DNA from: Pseudomonadota bacterium
GTDB taxonomy: Bacteria > Bdellovibrionota > UBA1018 > CAIMNF01
DNA length: 64,000 nucleotides
Direction: 5' to 3'
Assembly: GCA_027486675.1 (NCBI GenBank)
Contig: JAIXOQ010000017.1
Coordinates: forward strand, 59,986-123,985
Below are positions 43,387 to 52,037 of the stretch, in pieces. Made by a program: the position numbers and the translations under genes. The stretch's first letter is position 1. The number at the start of each line of letters is the position of its first letter. The notes below the pieces were generated by a model. It saw only the letters and a list, made by a program, of their open reading frames with translations. It did not search any database and had not been told where the DNA came from.

Positions 43387-44462
43387 GAAACTCTCCGGAC
43401 TTGACCGCCGCCAAAAATGCGTCCGTCCCGAACGAAGCTCACAAACTGCCCAGGGTAAAGATCATTTACAGGGTCAGGCAGATCCGCCGAAGCGCTTCCA
43501 TCTTCATAGAACGTAACCCATGCCCCCACACCAGGCCTGTCGTTTCGGTAATGTAATTCATAGGCTTGTGTTCTGATCTTTGCGCGAGCGTCCCAAACAT
43601 TCACCGACGCGAGTTCAAGGCCTGTAACCTTTCGGGATGCCTCAGGTCCGACCAAAACGAGTCTCTGGGATACATCCACTTGCCGCACAACCCAAGACTC
43701 TGCTTCCCCAGCCTCGGCCTGATAGTGGAATGCCTCACCGGGTGAGTAATGATGAATGCCTACGTGGCTTGCGATCAGCCCGGCATGGGAGTGAATCTGC
43801 CCTGGCCCACAGAGATCGTAAGCAATACGTGCTCTGACCCGTTTTCTAAATGCATCATCGGTTGCAAACGCACCCTCGCCCGGAAAAACGTGCTTAAAGA
43901 CAATACCACTTGGGTCTAATCCAAGCTCAATACTTAAGCGTTTGAGCAGAGGGCGGGTGAATCCACCAAAAGGCAAAAGTAACTGATCACGCTCTTCTTG
44001 TGTAAGGCCCAAGAAATGAATGGCCTGATCCATACTGAGATCAACAGCTAAGTGCAAGTTTGCACGTCCACTTTCAGAGTCAACAAAGACTTGAGCACCG
44101 TGACCGGTTGCTACCTTCCTAGCTCCAGCAGACGCCGCCACCTTAAAGAGCTCCTTAAAAAAAACTTGGTGAAAAAAATGGGCCAGTGGCTGTGGACGAA
44201 GACCTGAAATCAACTCCTCCTCCGTCCGAGATGGAATTCGCTCATCCATCAAATTCTTCACATCCACAGTTTGAATTGGAATCTGGAGCTTCCGTTCAAG
44301 CTCCTCGGACTTAATCGCTTCAACATGACCCAGTGCATCGCTCGTTAAGAAGTGCACACCCAGAACTTGATACCCTTGCTTTTTGAGCAAGACACTTGTT
44401 ACGTGACTTGCGACTGAAGAGCCAACCGCGATGACGACTTTTTCTTTCTTCTGCGCGCTCAT
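43383..44462 (-). CDS. MnmA-like protein lacking catalytic residues
   Basis: 359 residues from ATG 44462. Matches MnmA (tRNA 2-thiouridylase) along its length: VTSVLLKKQGYQVLGVHF, KVATGHGAQV, MDQAIHFLGLTQEERDQLLLPFGGFTRP and the C-terminal barrel (YPGQFVSFVRDGRIFGGGQV). The ATP-binding SGGVDSS is replaced by VGSSVASH, the first catalytic Cys region reads RPQPLAHFFHQ, and the second (GICFI) reads KHVFPGEG. Only one Cys is left (DLCGPG). It cannot perform the known thiolation chemistry; it may bind tRNA or regulate. Overlaps the desulfurase gene by 4 bp. Confidence 0.75.
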   Translation of the reverse strand: MSAQKKEKVVIAVGSSVASHVTSVLLKKQGYQVLGVHFLTSDALGHVEAIKSEELERKLQIPIQTVDVKNLMDERIPSRTEEELISGLRPQPLAHFFHQVFFKELFKVAASAGARKVATGHGAQVFVDSESGRANLHLAVDLSMDQAIHFLGLTQEERDQLLLPFGGFTRPLLKRLSIELGLDPSGIVFKHVFPGEGAFATDDAFRKRVRARIAYDLCGPGQIHSHAGLIASHVGIHHYSPGEAFHYQAEAGEAESWVVRQVDVSQRLVLVGPEASRKVTGLELASVNVWDARAKIRTQAYELHYRNDRPGVGAWVTFYEDGSASADLPDPVNDLYPGQFVSFVRDGRIFGGGQVRRVS

Positions 44463-45625
44463 ATTTTCCGTGATTGTAACACTGAGATGAGAGCAGACAG
44501 GCTTTCTCGTTTTGTGGTGGGACCAATGCTGACACGAATACTTTGTAAGGCTGCCTCGATTGGAACCCCCATCTGTCTCAACACCATGGAAGGTTCGGGG
44601 ATTTGAGCTGCACACGCTGAACCGGAGCTGACTTGGAAACCCTGAAGATCAAGCCACGCAACCCAATCTCCTTTAGCGGAAGGGAGGGGCACTGAGAAGT
44701 TGCTTGTGTTAGAAACTCGATTGCTCTTTACACCGTGAATTTCTACTTGGGGAAGTGAACTCAGAAGCATCTGCTCAAACTCGTTCCTTAAGTCATGGCA
44801 ATACAGCTGGGCCTTAAGATCGATTCCCCGCGAGGCCTCCCCGAGCGCAATAGCGCCTAAAACGGATTCAGTGCCTCCACGCCTCCTGCCCTGCTGTGTC
44901 CCTGGAAAAACAGACCGAAAGATGGAGGATGACTTCAGCCAGAGCACGCCACTGCCAGGAAGAGCCCCGATTTTGGCTCCTGAAAATGCGATCGCATCCG
45001 CGCCTGTGTCATGGACTGTTACCGGGATCTTTCCCCAAGCCTGTGCTGCATCCAGGATCCAGGTTACTTGAAGCCCGAGGCCTCTGAGCCATTCCACTTG
45101 ATTACGAACGGGCTCGAGATCTGCGATCACACCTGTTTCGTTATTCACCCAAAGCGTACTGACAATCACCTGACGGACAGGAGGTTTAGGTTTTTCAAAT
45201 GAAGACCAATCCAAAATACCGTCCGGCGTGACAGGAATCACAAACTGCTGGAGTGGGGATTTTTCAAAGAGAGCAGAAAAAGAACGAACTGCCGTATGGT
45301 CTGCCGCACCGTGGATCAGAAGGGTCTGCTCAAGGGGCATTAAAAAAAGTGCTGAGTGAAGTGCGTAATGGAGGGCTTCCGTTCCGCTGGAACAAAAAAT
45401 GAGGTCGGTGGCCTGAGCCGAAAGAGTGATGGCTACATCTGCTTTAGCTAAACGAATCCTTCTAGCCGACTTCGCTCCGATCGAGTGAATGGACGAAGGA
45501 TTGCCTAAAACGTCGAAGCCCCCGTTTCCGGAGGCTTCGAGAAAGTCAGAGATTTCCTTAGAAACACCGCGAGCTAATGGTGCCGCGGAATTCCAATCAA
45601 GATAGTGTTCGCTCTTTGGAGACAT
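44459..45625 (-). CDS. Cysteine desulfurase (IscS/NifS type)
   Basis: 388 residues from ATG 45625 (MSPKSEHYLDWNSAAPL). PLP-binding Lys in FSGAKIGALPGSG (the usual SGHK has lost its His), VNNETGVIADL, DAAQAWGKIP, and catalytic Cys in VSSGSACAAQ. Normally such an enzyme hands sulfur to MnmA or Fe-S scaffolds; here its partner gene is the defective MnmA-like one. It overlaps the Rrf2 gene by 29 bp. A second desulfurase, SufS, is 11 kb away. Confidence 0.88.
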   Translation of the reverse strand: MSPKSEHYLDWNSAAPLARGVSKEISDFLEASGNGGFDVLGNPSSIHSIGAKSARRIRLAKADVAITLSAQATDLIFCSSGTEALHYALHSALFLMPLEQTLLIHGAADHTAVRSFSALFEKSPLQQFVIPVTPDGILDWSSFEKPKPPVRQVIVSTLWVNNETGVIADLEPVRNQVEWLRGLGLQVTWILDAAQAWGKIPVTVHDTGADAIAFSGAKIGALPGSGVLWLKSSSIFRSVFPGTQQGRRRGGTESVLGAIALGEASRGIDLKAQLYCHDLRNEFEQMLLSSLPQVEIHGVKSNRVSNTSNFSVPLPSAKGDWVAWLDLQGFQVSSGSACAAQIPEPSMVLRQMGVPIEAALQSIRVSIGPTTKRESLSALISVLQSRKI

Positions 45626-46097
45626 CCGGTCTTGCGGTCCCGGTTGTTGTCCCGCGCGCCGCACCTTTCGATAGGTCTTGTTGGCCTCGTGCCTTGCGGA
45701 TGAGGTCACCGACAGAAGTAGTCACTAGGTATTCCTGCATAATGCCACCTAGATTTTCGAAATAAGATTTTGTGAGAACAAACTCGACGGTATCTGTTTT
45801 CAGATCGCCGGTGCCGACCAAGTCTTTCGCAGGATTGATGTTTTCACCAACACTGATCAGAACTTCTTTGATCGAGATCTCGTCCATGGAGCGGGACAGA
45901 ACATAGCCGCCGCCTGGCCCACGAACGCTTTTTACTACAGATCCCTTACGTAACCGACGAAACAACTGCTCCAAGTAATGAAGCGATATGCTTTGTCTTT
46001 CTGAAATTTCCTGCAAACGGACTGGCTTTCCGTTGCTGTTAAATGTCAGGTCGAGAATTGCTCGAACCGCGTATCGCCCTTTTGATGTCAAACGCAT
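45597..46097 (-). CDS. Rrf2/IscR-like regulator without cysteines
   Basis: 166 residues. The start MRLTSKGRYAVRAILDL and SLHYLEQLFRRLRKGSVVKSVRGPGGGYVLSR are very IscR-like. The three cluster-binding cysteines of IscR are absent, and the whole protein has no Cys. A long Ser/Thr/Arg-rich tail replaces the usual short end. GGAGG lies 9-10 nt before the ATG. It heads the desulfurase-MnmA-like-mtaB operon. It presumably acts as an apo-type repressor or senses something other than Fe-S clusters. Confidence 0.88.
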   Translation of the reverse strand: MRLTSKGRYAVRAILDLTFNSNGKPVRLQEISERQSISLHYLEQLFRRLRKGSVVKSVRGPGGGYVLSRSMDEISIKEVLISVGENINPAKDLVGTGDLKTDTVEFVLTKSYFENLGGIMQEYLVTTSVGDLIRKARGQQDLSKGAARGTTTGTARPDVSKERTLS

Positions 46098-46213
46098 CTA
46101 ATGCTCCCTCCAACCACTTTCTTCTTGAACCGAACCATTTCGTTTTCAAATTCTTGACGCCTTGGCAGCTTACAACGCCGCTTTGAGTCTTTCCAGGTTT
46201 AGCATCACCTGAA

Positions 46214-46258
46214 AAAATAAGTCAAGTATTGAGATGCGTTATATTTATGACTTATTTT
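46214..46258. promoter_or_regulatory. 11-bp inverted repeat between divergent genes, candidate operator
   Basis: AAAATAAGTCA (46214-46224) and TGACTTATTTT (46248-46258) are perfectly complementary with 23 bp between them. The region is AT-rich and lies between the Rrf2 gene (minus) and the 46311 gene (plus). Arms about two helical turns apart suit a dimeric regulator such as the adjacent Rrf2 protein. Confidence 0.45.
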
Positions 46259-46310
46259 ATCAATTAAAAGACTGTTAAATTTTCCAAGAAAAGGACGATA
46301 AGGATAAGTC

Positions 46311-46910
46311 ATGAAAGCGCGTCCAGAGGTAGAAGAACTCTTTTCAATCGAAGCAGAAACAGGGGAATTGCCCTCTGTTTCGCGCCTGATTCGCGCACCA
46401 TCGGTTGCAAAAAAACAATCGAAAGAGGCGGGGTTTGCACCCGTTCACGACACTCCTGCCACGGGCCAATCCAGTCACTTCGCCCTGCCCCCGGGTAAAC
46501 TAAAAGACGCTACTTTGCTCGACTTTGGCGTAACAGCTCAGCTTATTTTTGAAAAACAGGAAAATTTCTTTCGCCTGCGCGAATTTCTGAGCGCTGACCA
46601 CGTCGAGCCTTGGAGAGCTGCGAGCGCAAAAGGACTCCGTTTTGAGTTCACCCAGTTCGTAGAGATTTTGAAAGAGTTTGAAGCGCATGGATTTGTCGAA
46701 CTCTCGCTCGAGACCAGACCAAACTTTAAGGCATTCACCCAATTTATCTCATCAACCTGGCTCCTTCTGATCAAACAAGATAGCCGATCCAACGAGATTC
46801 AGTTTTTATTCTCAAAACGACCGTTGAGTCCAAAAATCCAGGAAATCAAAGACAGGCTCTCTCCTGAAGAACTGGACACCGGCTACGGAAAGATTGAGCT
46901 CGCAGATTAG
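46311..46910 (+). CDS. Protein of unknown function
   Basis: 199 residues, no signal peptide, no membrane segment. A charged, low-complexity N-terminal third (to about residue 60) is followed by a compact helical region (QLIFEKQENFFRLREFL, FEFTQFVEILKEFEAHGFVEL) that looks like a winged-helix-type fold, but I cannot assign a family. AAGGA lies 6-7 nt before the ATG. Divergent from the Rrf2 gene and overlapping the tsaE end by 4 bp, tail to tail. Confidence 0.65.
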   Translation: MKARPEVEELFSIEAETGELPSVSRLIRAPSVAKKQSKEAGFAPVHDTPATGQSSHFALPPGKLKDATLLDFGVTAQLIFEKQENFFRLREFLSADHVEPWRAASAKGLRFEFTQFVEILKEFEAHGFVELSLETRPNFKAFTQFISSTWLLLIKQDSRSNEIQFLFSKRPLSPKIQEIKDRLSPEELDTGYGKIELAD

Positions 46911-47389
46911 GATTCTACCTGACTGAGCCGGATAGCCCGGCTGTTGTCGGCGGTTAGATCCACACTCAAAATAAAGGCAGACTCTGTATACAGGCTTTGA
47001 ATCAACCCAGCAGTAAACCGCGGAGCAATACTAGCCCATTCCACAAGCAGCAACGCGGGCTCAAGCCATACTGAATCAACAACTCCACGCTCTTCTAACT
47101 CCTGGTCTCCACTCACGCGGTAAAGATCTAGGTGGAATGCAACACCGGGAACTCTCTCGGTGCTATAGCGATGAAGAATGGGGAAGCTCGGGCTCCCTAA
47201 AAATTTCCCGGAAATGCGCGCCTCTGTCAAAAGAGCGTGAGCGAGTGTCGTCTTTCCAGCGCCCATCTCCCCATGAAGTTCAATGAATGCAGGACGAGAT
47301 CCAATCGCATGAAGGACTTCCTTTGCGACTGCCTCCAGGTCTCCGTTAAAGGAGACGAGCCATGCGAGGTTCTTCTGGTTGTTTCGCAA
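46907..47389 (-). CDS. tsaE: tRNA t6A biosynthesis ATPase TsaE
   Basis: Works with TsaB/TsaD to make t6A37. 160 residues. Walker A GEMGAGKTT, GSPSFPILHRY and HLDLYRV are family marks; VEWASIAPRF is the Walker-B-like end. The start is TTG 47389, 44 bp inside the nnr end; no ATG is available nearby in this frame. Adjacent nnr (yjeF) and tsaE (yjeE) are a common bacterial pair. Confidence 0.93.
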   Translation of the reverse strand: MRNNQKNLAWLVSFNGDLEAVAKEVLHAIGSRPAFIELHGEMGAGKTTLAHALLTEARISGKFLGSPSFPILHRYSTERVPGVAFHLDLYRVSGDQELEERGVVDSVWLEPALLLVEWASIAPRFTAGLIQSLYTESAFILSVDLTADNSRAIRLSQVES

Positions 47390-48953
47390 GTTTTTCTAGC
47401 TCCTGAAAGGTAAATGGAATCTGCTCAATGATATCGCCCGCTGTCATGCCTCGTGTTTTTCCTCCACGCACGGCTAAATCTCCAGCCAAACTATGCAAAT
47501 AAACGCCAAGAATCGCTGCGTCAAAGGGCTCAATTCCCTGCCCGAGTAAACCTCCCAGCATCCCGGCTAACACGTCACCACTGCCTGCAGTTGCCATTCC
47601 GGAGTTTGGAAAATGGTTCAGGTAAAGCACACCTGAAGGAGCACTCACGAGGGTTGCAGCGCCTTTTAAAATCACCACTGAATGAGTAAGTTCCACACAC
47701 TTCTTAATTGCCCCGAGCGGGTCACGCACAACGTCTTCTTTGTTCCAACGAATCAAACGCGCCATTTCGCCAGGATGCGGGGTAAGAATGGCAGGAGTTT
47801 TCCTATGAACCAAAAGACCGTGAAGCTGTCCCTCAGCAATAATATTTAACGCGTCAGCATCGAGGACGAGAGGGCCTCTAAATTCCTGAAGCAACGTTTC
47901 GATCAAACGTTTTGCTTCGGGACGGACACCTATCCCAGGACCAATCACTAGAGACGAATATTCTTTCAGTAACTCGCGATAAGCCTCGTAACGCTCTTCC
48001 TCCTTCGGAACAACAACGGACATGGCTTCTTGCGGTAACTGAAAAAGGAGCTGAGATATAGAATCTGTCCAGGTTCCGGCCGTAGCAAGTCCAGACCCAG
48101 TCCTTAAACTCGCTGATGTGGCCATGGAGATTGCACCCGTTCGACCAAAGCTCCCGCCGATCAGGAGCACATGTCCAAAAGTGTTTTTATGCCCGTAACG
48201 ATCTCGCTTTGAGAGCTTGGAAAAAACAAACGAAGGCCGAAGAAGAAACTTATCCCCCTCAGTCTTAAACTGAGCAGGCAACGAGATATCCACATTGACG
48301 AGCTTTCCGCGAACGACTGCACCGGGCGGCAGAAAATGTCCAAGCCTTGGAAAGCCAAAAGATATCGTTAAATTCGCATGTATTGCATTTCCAAGGACTA
48401 CACCACTTTCACCAGCAACCCCAGTTGGGATATCTAGGGAAACGACAGTGTCCACTCGGTCGTTGATTAAAGTGACCAGGTCATAATACAGACCTTCGAG
48501 ATTTCCTTTTAAGCCTGTCCCCAAAATTCCGTCAATAGCGAGGAAAGGACCCGGACTAGAATCAAAGAACGACTCCACGTCTTGGGCGCTCTCTACGTAA
48601 AAGAGGCGGGCCTTCATTTTCGCAAGTATTTCAAAATTGGTTGCGGTGGCGCCTTTGTATTCTTCGCGCTTCAGCAAGTGGAATATCCTAACTTTACGAT
48701 GCAGACCCATCAAATGCCGAGCGACTACAAATGCATCACCTGCGTTGTTGCCCTTACCAGCAAAAACTACAATCTCGCCATCAAGTCCGGCGTCAGGATA
48801 CTCCCGCAAAATGCTCTCGGTCGCCGCTCGTCCAGCGTTCTCCATAAGAATCGCGGGACCTATTCCGAGTTCCTTCTCAGCAATCTGATCAAGCCCCCTC
48901 ATTTCTTCACTGGTGCAGATTCGAAGAGACGGATTTACGACATGTCGGTTCAT
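47346..48953 (-). CDS. nnr: Bifunctional NAD(P)H-hydrate repair enzyme Nnr
   Basis: Repairs hydrated NAD(P)H. 535 residues from ATG 48953. N-terminal epimerase domain (MENAGRAA, FAGKGNNAGDAFVVARHL, DIPTGVAG) and C-terminal ADP-dependent dehydratase domain (LLIGGSFGRTGA, ILTPHPGEMARL, NSGMATAGSGDVLAGMLGG). Both active regions are intact. Sits between pdxJ and tsaE on the same strand. Confidence 0.95.
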   Translation of the reverse strand: MNRHVVNPSLRICTSEEMRGLDQIAEKELGIGPAILMENAGRAATESILREYPDAGLDGEIVVFAGKGNNAGDAFVVARHLMGLHRKVRIFHLLKREEYKGATATNFEILAKMKARLFYVESAQDVESFFDSSPGPFLAIDGILGTGLKGNLEGLYYDLVTLINDRVDTVVSLDIPTGVAGESGVVLGNAIHANLTISFGFPRLGHFLPPGAVVRGKLVNVDISLPAQFKTEGDKFLLRPSFVFSKLSKRDRYGHKNTFGHVLLIGGSFGRTGAISMATSASLRTGSGLATAGTWTDSISQLLFQLPQEAMSVVVPKEEERYEAYRELLKEYSSLVIGPGIGVRPEAKRLIETLLQEFRGPLVLDADALNIIAEGQLHGLLVHRKTPAILTPHPGEMARLIRWNKEDVVRDPLGAIKKCVELTHSVVILKGAATLVSAPSGVLYLNHFPNSGMATAGSGDVLAGMLGGLLGQGIEPFDAAILGVYLHSLAGDLAVRGGKTRGMTAGDIIEQIPFTFQELEKLAKQPEEPRMARLL

Positions 48954-48979
48954 AGTTTTCCTTCGATCATTGATCACAC

Positions 48980-49723
48980 TTAAGGTGCATGTATGGCGCT
49001 CAGCATTTCACGCACGGCCCTGGTTAATCCAAATAAGGCCGCTCGGCAAACAATGGAGTGACCAATATTATATTCTTCAAAGATCCCTGTTGCGGCCACT
49101 GGGCGCACATTTAAGAGGTCAAACCCGTGCCCCACGTGAGCATGCAAACCAAGCCTTTTGGCTTCATTTCCAGCTGCAGTGATCCGAAGCAACTCTTTTG
49201 CTTCGATGGCTTTTGATCGTTTTTGAAATAGACCTTGTGCGGCATTACAGTACTTACCCGTATGGATTTCAACTGCATCTGCACCAAGCGCCTGAGCGCG
49301 AACAATCGTTGAAAGAGAAGGCTCCACAAAGAGAGAAACTTTGCACCCCTCTTTTTTCAGATCTTTGATCACTTTCTCAATTTTCTTTGGTTGTGAGGAT
49401 AGGCTTAATCCCCCCTCAGTCGTGAGTTCGGCACGTTTTTCAGGCACAAGGCAGATCCAAGGCGGCGCAACCTTACGCGCAATCCGGACAATCGAAGGCG
49501 CTACTGAGATCTCAAGATTAAGAGGCAGAGGACCTTCATGACGCAGCAGAAACACATCTTTATCTTGAATGTGCCTCCGGTCTTCCCGGAGATGAATCGT
49601 GATCTGATCCGCCCCCCCTTCGGCGCAGAGTTTCGCGGCCTCGAGGAGATCGGGATACGTCGTACCCCGAAGTTGCCGTAAAGTCGCAATGTGATCGATA
49701 TTGACCCCGAGCTTAGGCAGCAT
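48980..49723 (-). CDS. pdxJ: Pyridoxine 5-phosphate synthase PdxJ
   Basis: Last step of the DXP-dependent vitamin B6 route. 247 residues. LGVNIDHIATLRQLRGTTYPD, ADQITIHLREDRRHI and VEIHTGKYC are the conserved phosphate- and substrate-binding segments, and LHAHVGHGFDLLNV ends the barrel. Start ATG 49723 is 2 bp from the glmM stop. Same strand as glmM and nnr, probably one operon. Confidence 0.96.
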   Translation of the reverse strand: MLPKLGVNIDHIATLRQLRGTTYPDLLEAAKLCAEGGADQITIHLREDRRHIQDKDVFLLRHEGPLPLNLEISVAPSIVRIARKVAPPWICLVPEKRAELTTEGGLSLSSQPKKIEKVIKDLKKEGCKVSLFVEPSLSTIVRAQALGADAVEIHTGKYCNAAQGLFQKRSKAIEAKELLRITAAGNEAKRLGLHAHVGHGFDLLNVRPVAATGIFEEYNIGHSIVCRAALFGLTRAVREMLSAIHAP

Positions 49724-49725
49724 GG

Positions 49726-51123
49726 CTAAACCACCCCTTCAAAGTCGGCTCGAAATGCAGAAGCAATTTGTTGCCCATACTTTGTAATCGTTTGCTGACT
49801 CTGACCTTCAACAAGAATTCGTAAGACAGGTTCGGTTCCCGAATAACGCACAAAAACGCGACCTTGATCCCCTAAAGTAGCTTCGACTGAGCGGATTGCA
49901 TCCTGAGCTAAGAGACATTCGTGAAGCGGCCTGCGCTCTTTAACGCGAACTTGGGTCAGAAATTGCGGTGTCTTTTTAATCCAGCTTACGAGTTCGCTTA
50001 AGGGACGATTTTTTCTTCGCATGATTGAGAGCACTTGTAAGGCTGCGAGTACGCCGTCACCTGTAGTTGCGTGATCACCTAAGATGAGATGCCCTGAGTT
50101 TTCACCACCCAAGTTAGCCCCAAGCTTTCGCATCTGTTCGACCACAAAACGATCACCCACAGCAGCTCGGACTAAGTGGATCCCTTCACTGCGTAAACCA
50201 AGCTCCAAACCAAGATTGGACATCGGCGTTGCGACGACTGTGTCTCCTTTTAAAAGCTTTCGTTCTTTGAGATCAAGAGCCAGCAGTCCAAGGATCTGAT
50301 CCCCGTCAACCACTTCTCCTTTTTCATCAATAAAGATTGCACGGTCAGCGTCGCCATCCAAAGCCACACCCAGATCAGTCTTTCTTTCTAAAACGACACG
50401 CGCCAGTGCCGCAGGATGCAGCGCGCCTGAATCTAAATTCACATTAAAGCCATCCGGACTCACTCCGATTGAAATGACTTCCGCTCCGAGTTCTTCAAAA
50501 GTCATCGGTGCTGCCTTGTAGGCCGCTCCATTGGCGCAGTCGAGTGCAATGCGAACACCCACAAGATCAAGCGACTGCGGGAGGGTTGATTTTAAAAACA
50601 CGACGTAACGACCAACCGCTTCTTCGATTCGATAGGCTCTTCCGATATCCCGGCCCGTCGGTGCGCGAGCATCCATTTCCTCTGAACTCAGAACCAAGCG
50701 CTCAATTGCAGCTTCAATCTGATCAGGTGCTTTATAACCATCAGAACCAAATATTTTGATTCCATTGTCTTGAAACGCATTGTGAGAGGCAGAGATCATC
50801 ACACCCGCATCTGCACGCATACTCATCGCAACAAATGCAACGCCCGGAGTTGGTATCGGGCCTAAAAATATTGCCTCCCCCCCCATAGAACAAATCCCAC
50901 TGGCGAGCGCAGTTTCAATCATGTAGCCCGAACGCCTGGTGTCCTTTCCTATAACAATACGGATTCTCGGACGCGCGCCCTTGACTGGGCCAGCAGCTCC
51001 CCATCCTTCCATCTCATGAGCAAGTGTATAAACCAGGGCTCGGCCAACACGCATTGCAACGTCGCCGGTCATCGGAAACTGGTTCGCTAAACCTCTAATT
51101 CCATCCGTACCAAAGAGTCTCAT
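49726..51123 (-). CDS. glmM: Phosphoglucosamine mutase GlmM
   Basis: Makes glucosamine-1-phosphate for peptidoglycan and LPS. 465 residues. N-terminus MRLFGTDGIRG, phosphoserine loop MISASHNAFQDNGIK, metal loop DGDADR, GGENSGH and RYSGTEPVLRI are all present. It follows cdaR with a 4-bp overlap; the cdaA-cdaR-glmM order is known from Firmicutes, where GlmM binds and restrains CdaA. Confidence 0.97.
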   Translation of the reverse strand: MRLFGTDGIRGLANQFPMTGDVAMRVGRALVYTLAHEMEGWGAAGPVKGARPRIRIVIGKDTRRSGYMIETALASGICSMGGEAIFLGPIPTPGVAFVAMSMRADAGVMISASHNAFQDNGIKIFGSDGYKAPDQIEAAIERLVLSSEEMDARAPTGRDIGRAYRIEEAVGRYVVFLKSTLPQSLDLVGVRIALDCANGAAYKAAPMTFEELGAEVISIGVSPDGFNVNLDSGALHPAALARVVLERKTDLGVALDGDADRAIFIDEKGEVVDGDQILGLLALDLKERKLLKGDTVVATPMSNLGLELGLRSEGIHLVRAAVGDRFVVEQMRKLGANLGGENSGHLILGDHATTGDGVLAALQVLSIMRRKNRPLSELVSWIKKTPQFLTQVRVKERRPLHECLLAQDAIRSVEATLGDQGRVFVRYSGTEPVLRILVEGQSQQTITKYGQQIASAFRADFEGVV

Positions 51124-52037
51124 TCTGGAATCACCACTTTCACAATCTGAGGAAATGCCCGCACCAGTCGGACTCCGGGCGGAAGGCTAACGTGGAGATA
51201 ACGCTGATATTCCCCTGGCGCGATGCCCGCGACATCTAGCACCACCTGAACTAGACCAGGATCAAAACGCCCCCCACCCTCGTTGCGGACCCACAGGGTT
51301 GTCGTTTTTTCGATGATCGTTGCTTTCTTCTGTCCTTTGACCTGAATGGGGATCGCCCTCAATTTACTTAAAACGCCTTCCCCTTCAACCTCTAACCAAG
51401 CTTCCGGGACCGGGCCATCGACATCAATTCCTAAGGCTTCTAAGTCAAAGTTCAGAGGAACGGGGCCAGATTCTAAGATGGTCGAAAGATCAATTGGCAT
51501 GGAAACCAATTGATGGATGTTCGCAAGTTTCGAACGTGCTCCCCGGATCTTAACGGTCGACGGCTGAAGTTCTGCACGGATCAGGCGGTTCCCTTCAGGG
51601 ATCAGGCCTGCGACTTCAACACTGGAAGGGACAATCTTCTTCTTCAACTCCTCGAGGCGAAAAACCACTTGAGGAGGGTTCATCGAGATCGTTTTCACGC
51701 CGCTTGGAATATTGAGCATCTCTGGGGTGAATCTCAGAAGGTGGTTCCCAACCCTACGGTCCTTCAAATTGACAACGAGAGGTTCCTCAAGACGGCTACC
51801 CACGCTTCTTAAGAAAGCTTTCGGTCCTTGAACGCGAACGACGAGCCGATCTGGTGGATTCTCTGCAAAGACGGTTCCTGGTGAAAGAGTGTACTCAATG
51901 GGTACCTCACGCGTGAGGTCCGAGGTTCTTGAACCCAGTACGACAAACCAAAGCAAAAACGCCAAAACGACAGAAATGCACTTCAGTTGAATCTGATGGG
52001 AAACAGCGGAAAATATGGACTGAAAAGTAGGCCTCAT
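51120..52037 (-). CDS. cdaR: CdaR, YbbR-domain regulator of CdaA
   Basis: 305 residues from ATG 52037. One N-terminal transmembrane segment (about 17-33, VVLAFLLWFVVL) and three YbbR repeats outside the membrane, each with the pattern V-x-V-x-GP/GA (VRVQGPKAFLRSV, VKIRGARSKLANI, LWVRNEGGG). Membrane-bound partner of the diadenylate cyclase. Overlaps cdaA and glmM by 4 bp each. Confidence 0.88.
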   Translation of the reverse strand: MRPTFQSIFSAVSHQIQLKCISVVLAFLLWFVVLGSRTSDLTREVPIEYTLSPGTVFAENPPDRLVVRVQGPKAFLRSVGSRLEEPLVVNLKDRRVGNHLLRFTPEMLNIPSGVKTISMNPPQVVFRLEELKKKIVPSSVEVAGLIPEGNRLIRAELQPSTVKIRGARSKLANIHQLVSMPIDLSTILESGPVPLNFDLEALGIDVDGPVPEAWLEVEGEGVLSKLRAIPIQVKGQKKATIIEKTTTLWVRNEGGGRFDPGLVQVVLDVAGIAPGEYQRYLHVSLPPGVRLVRAFPQIVKVVIPE

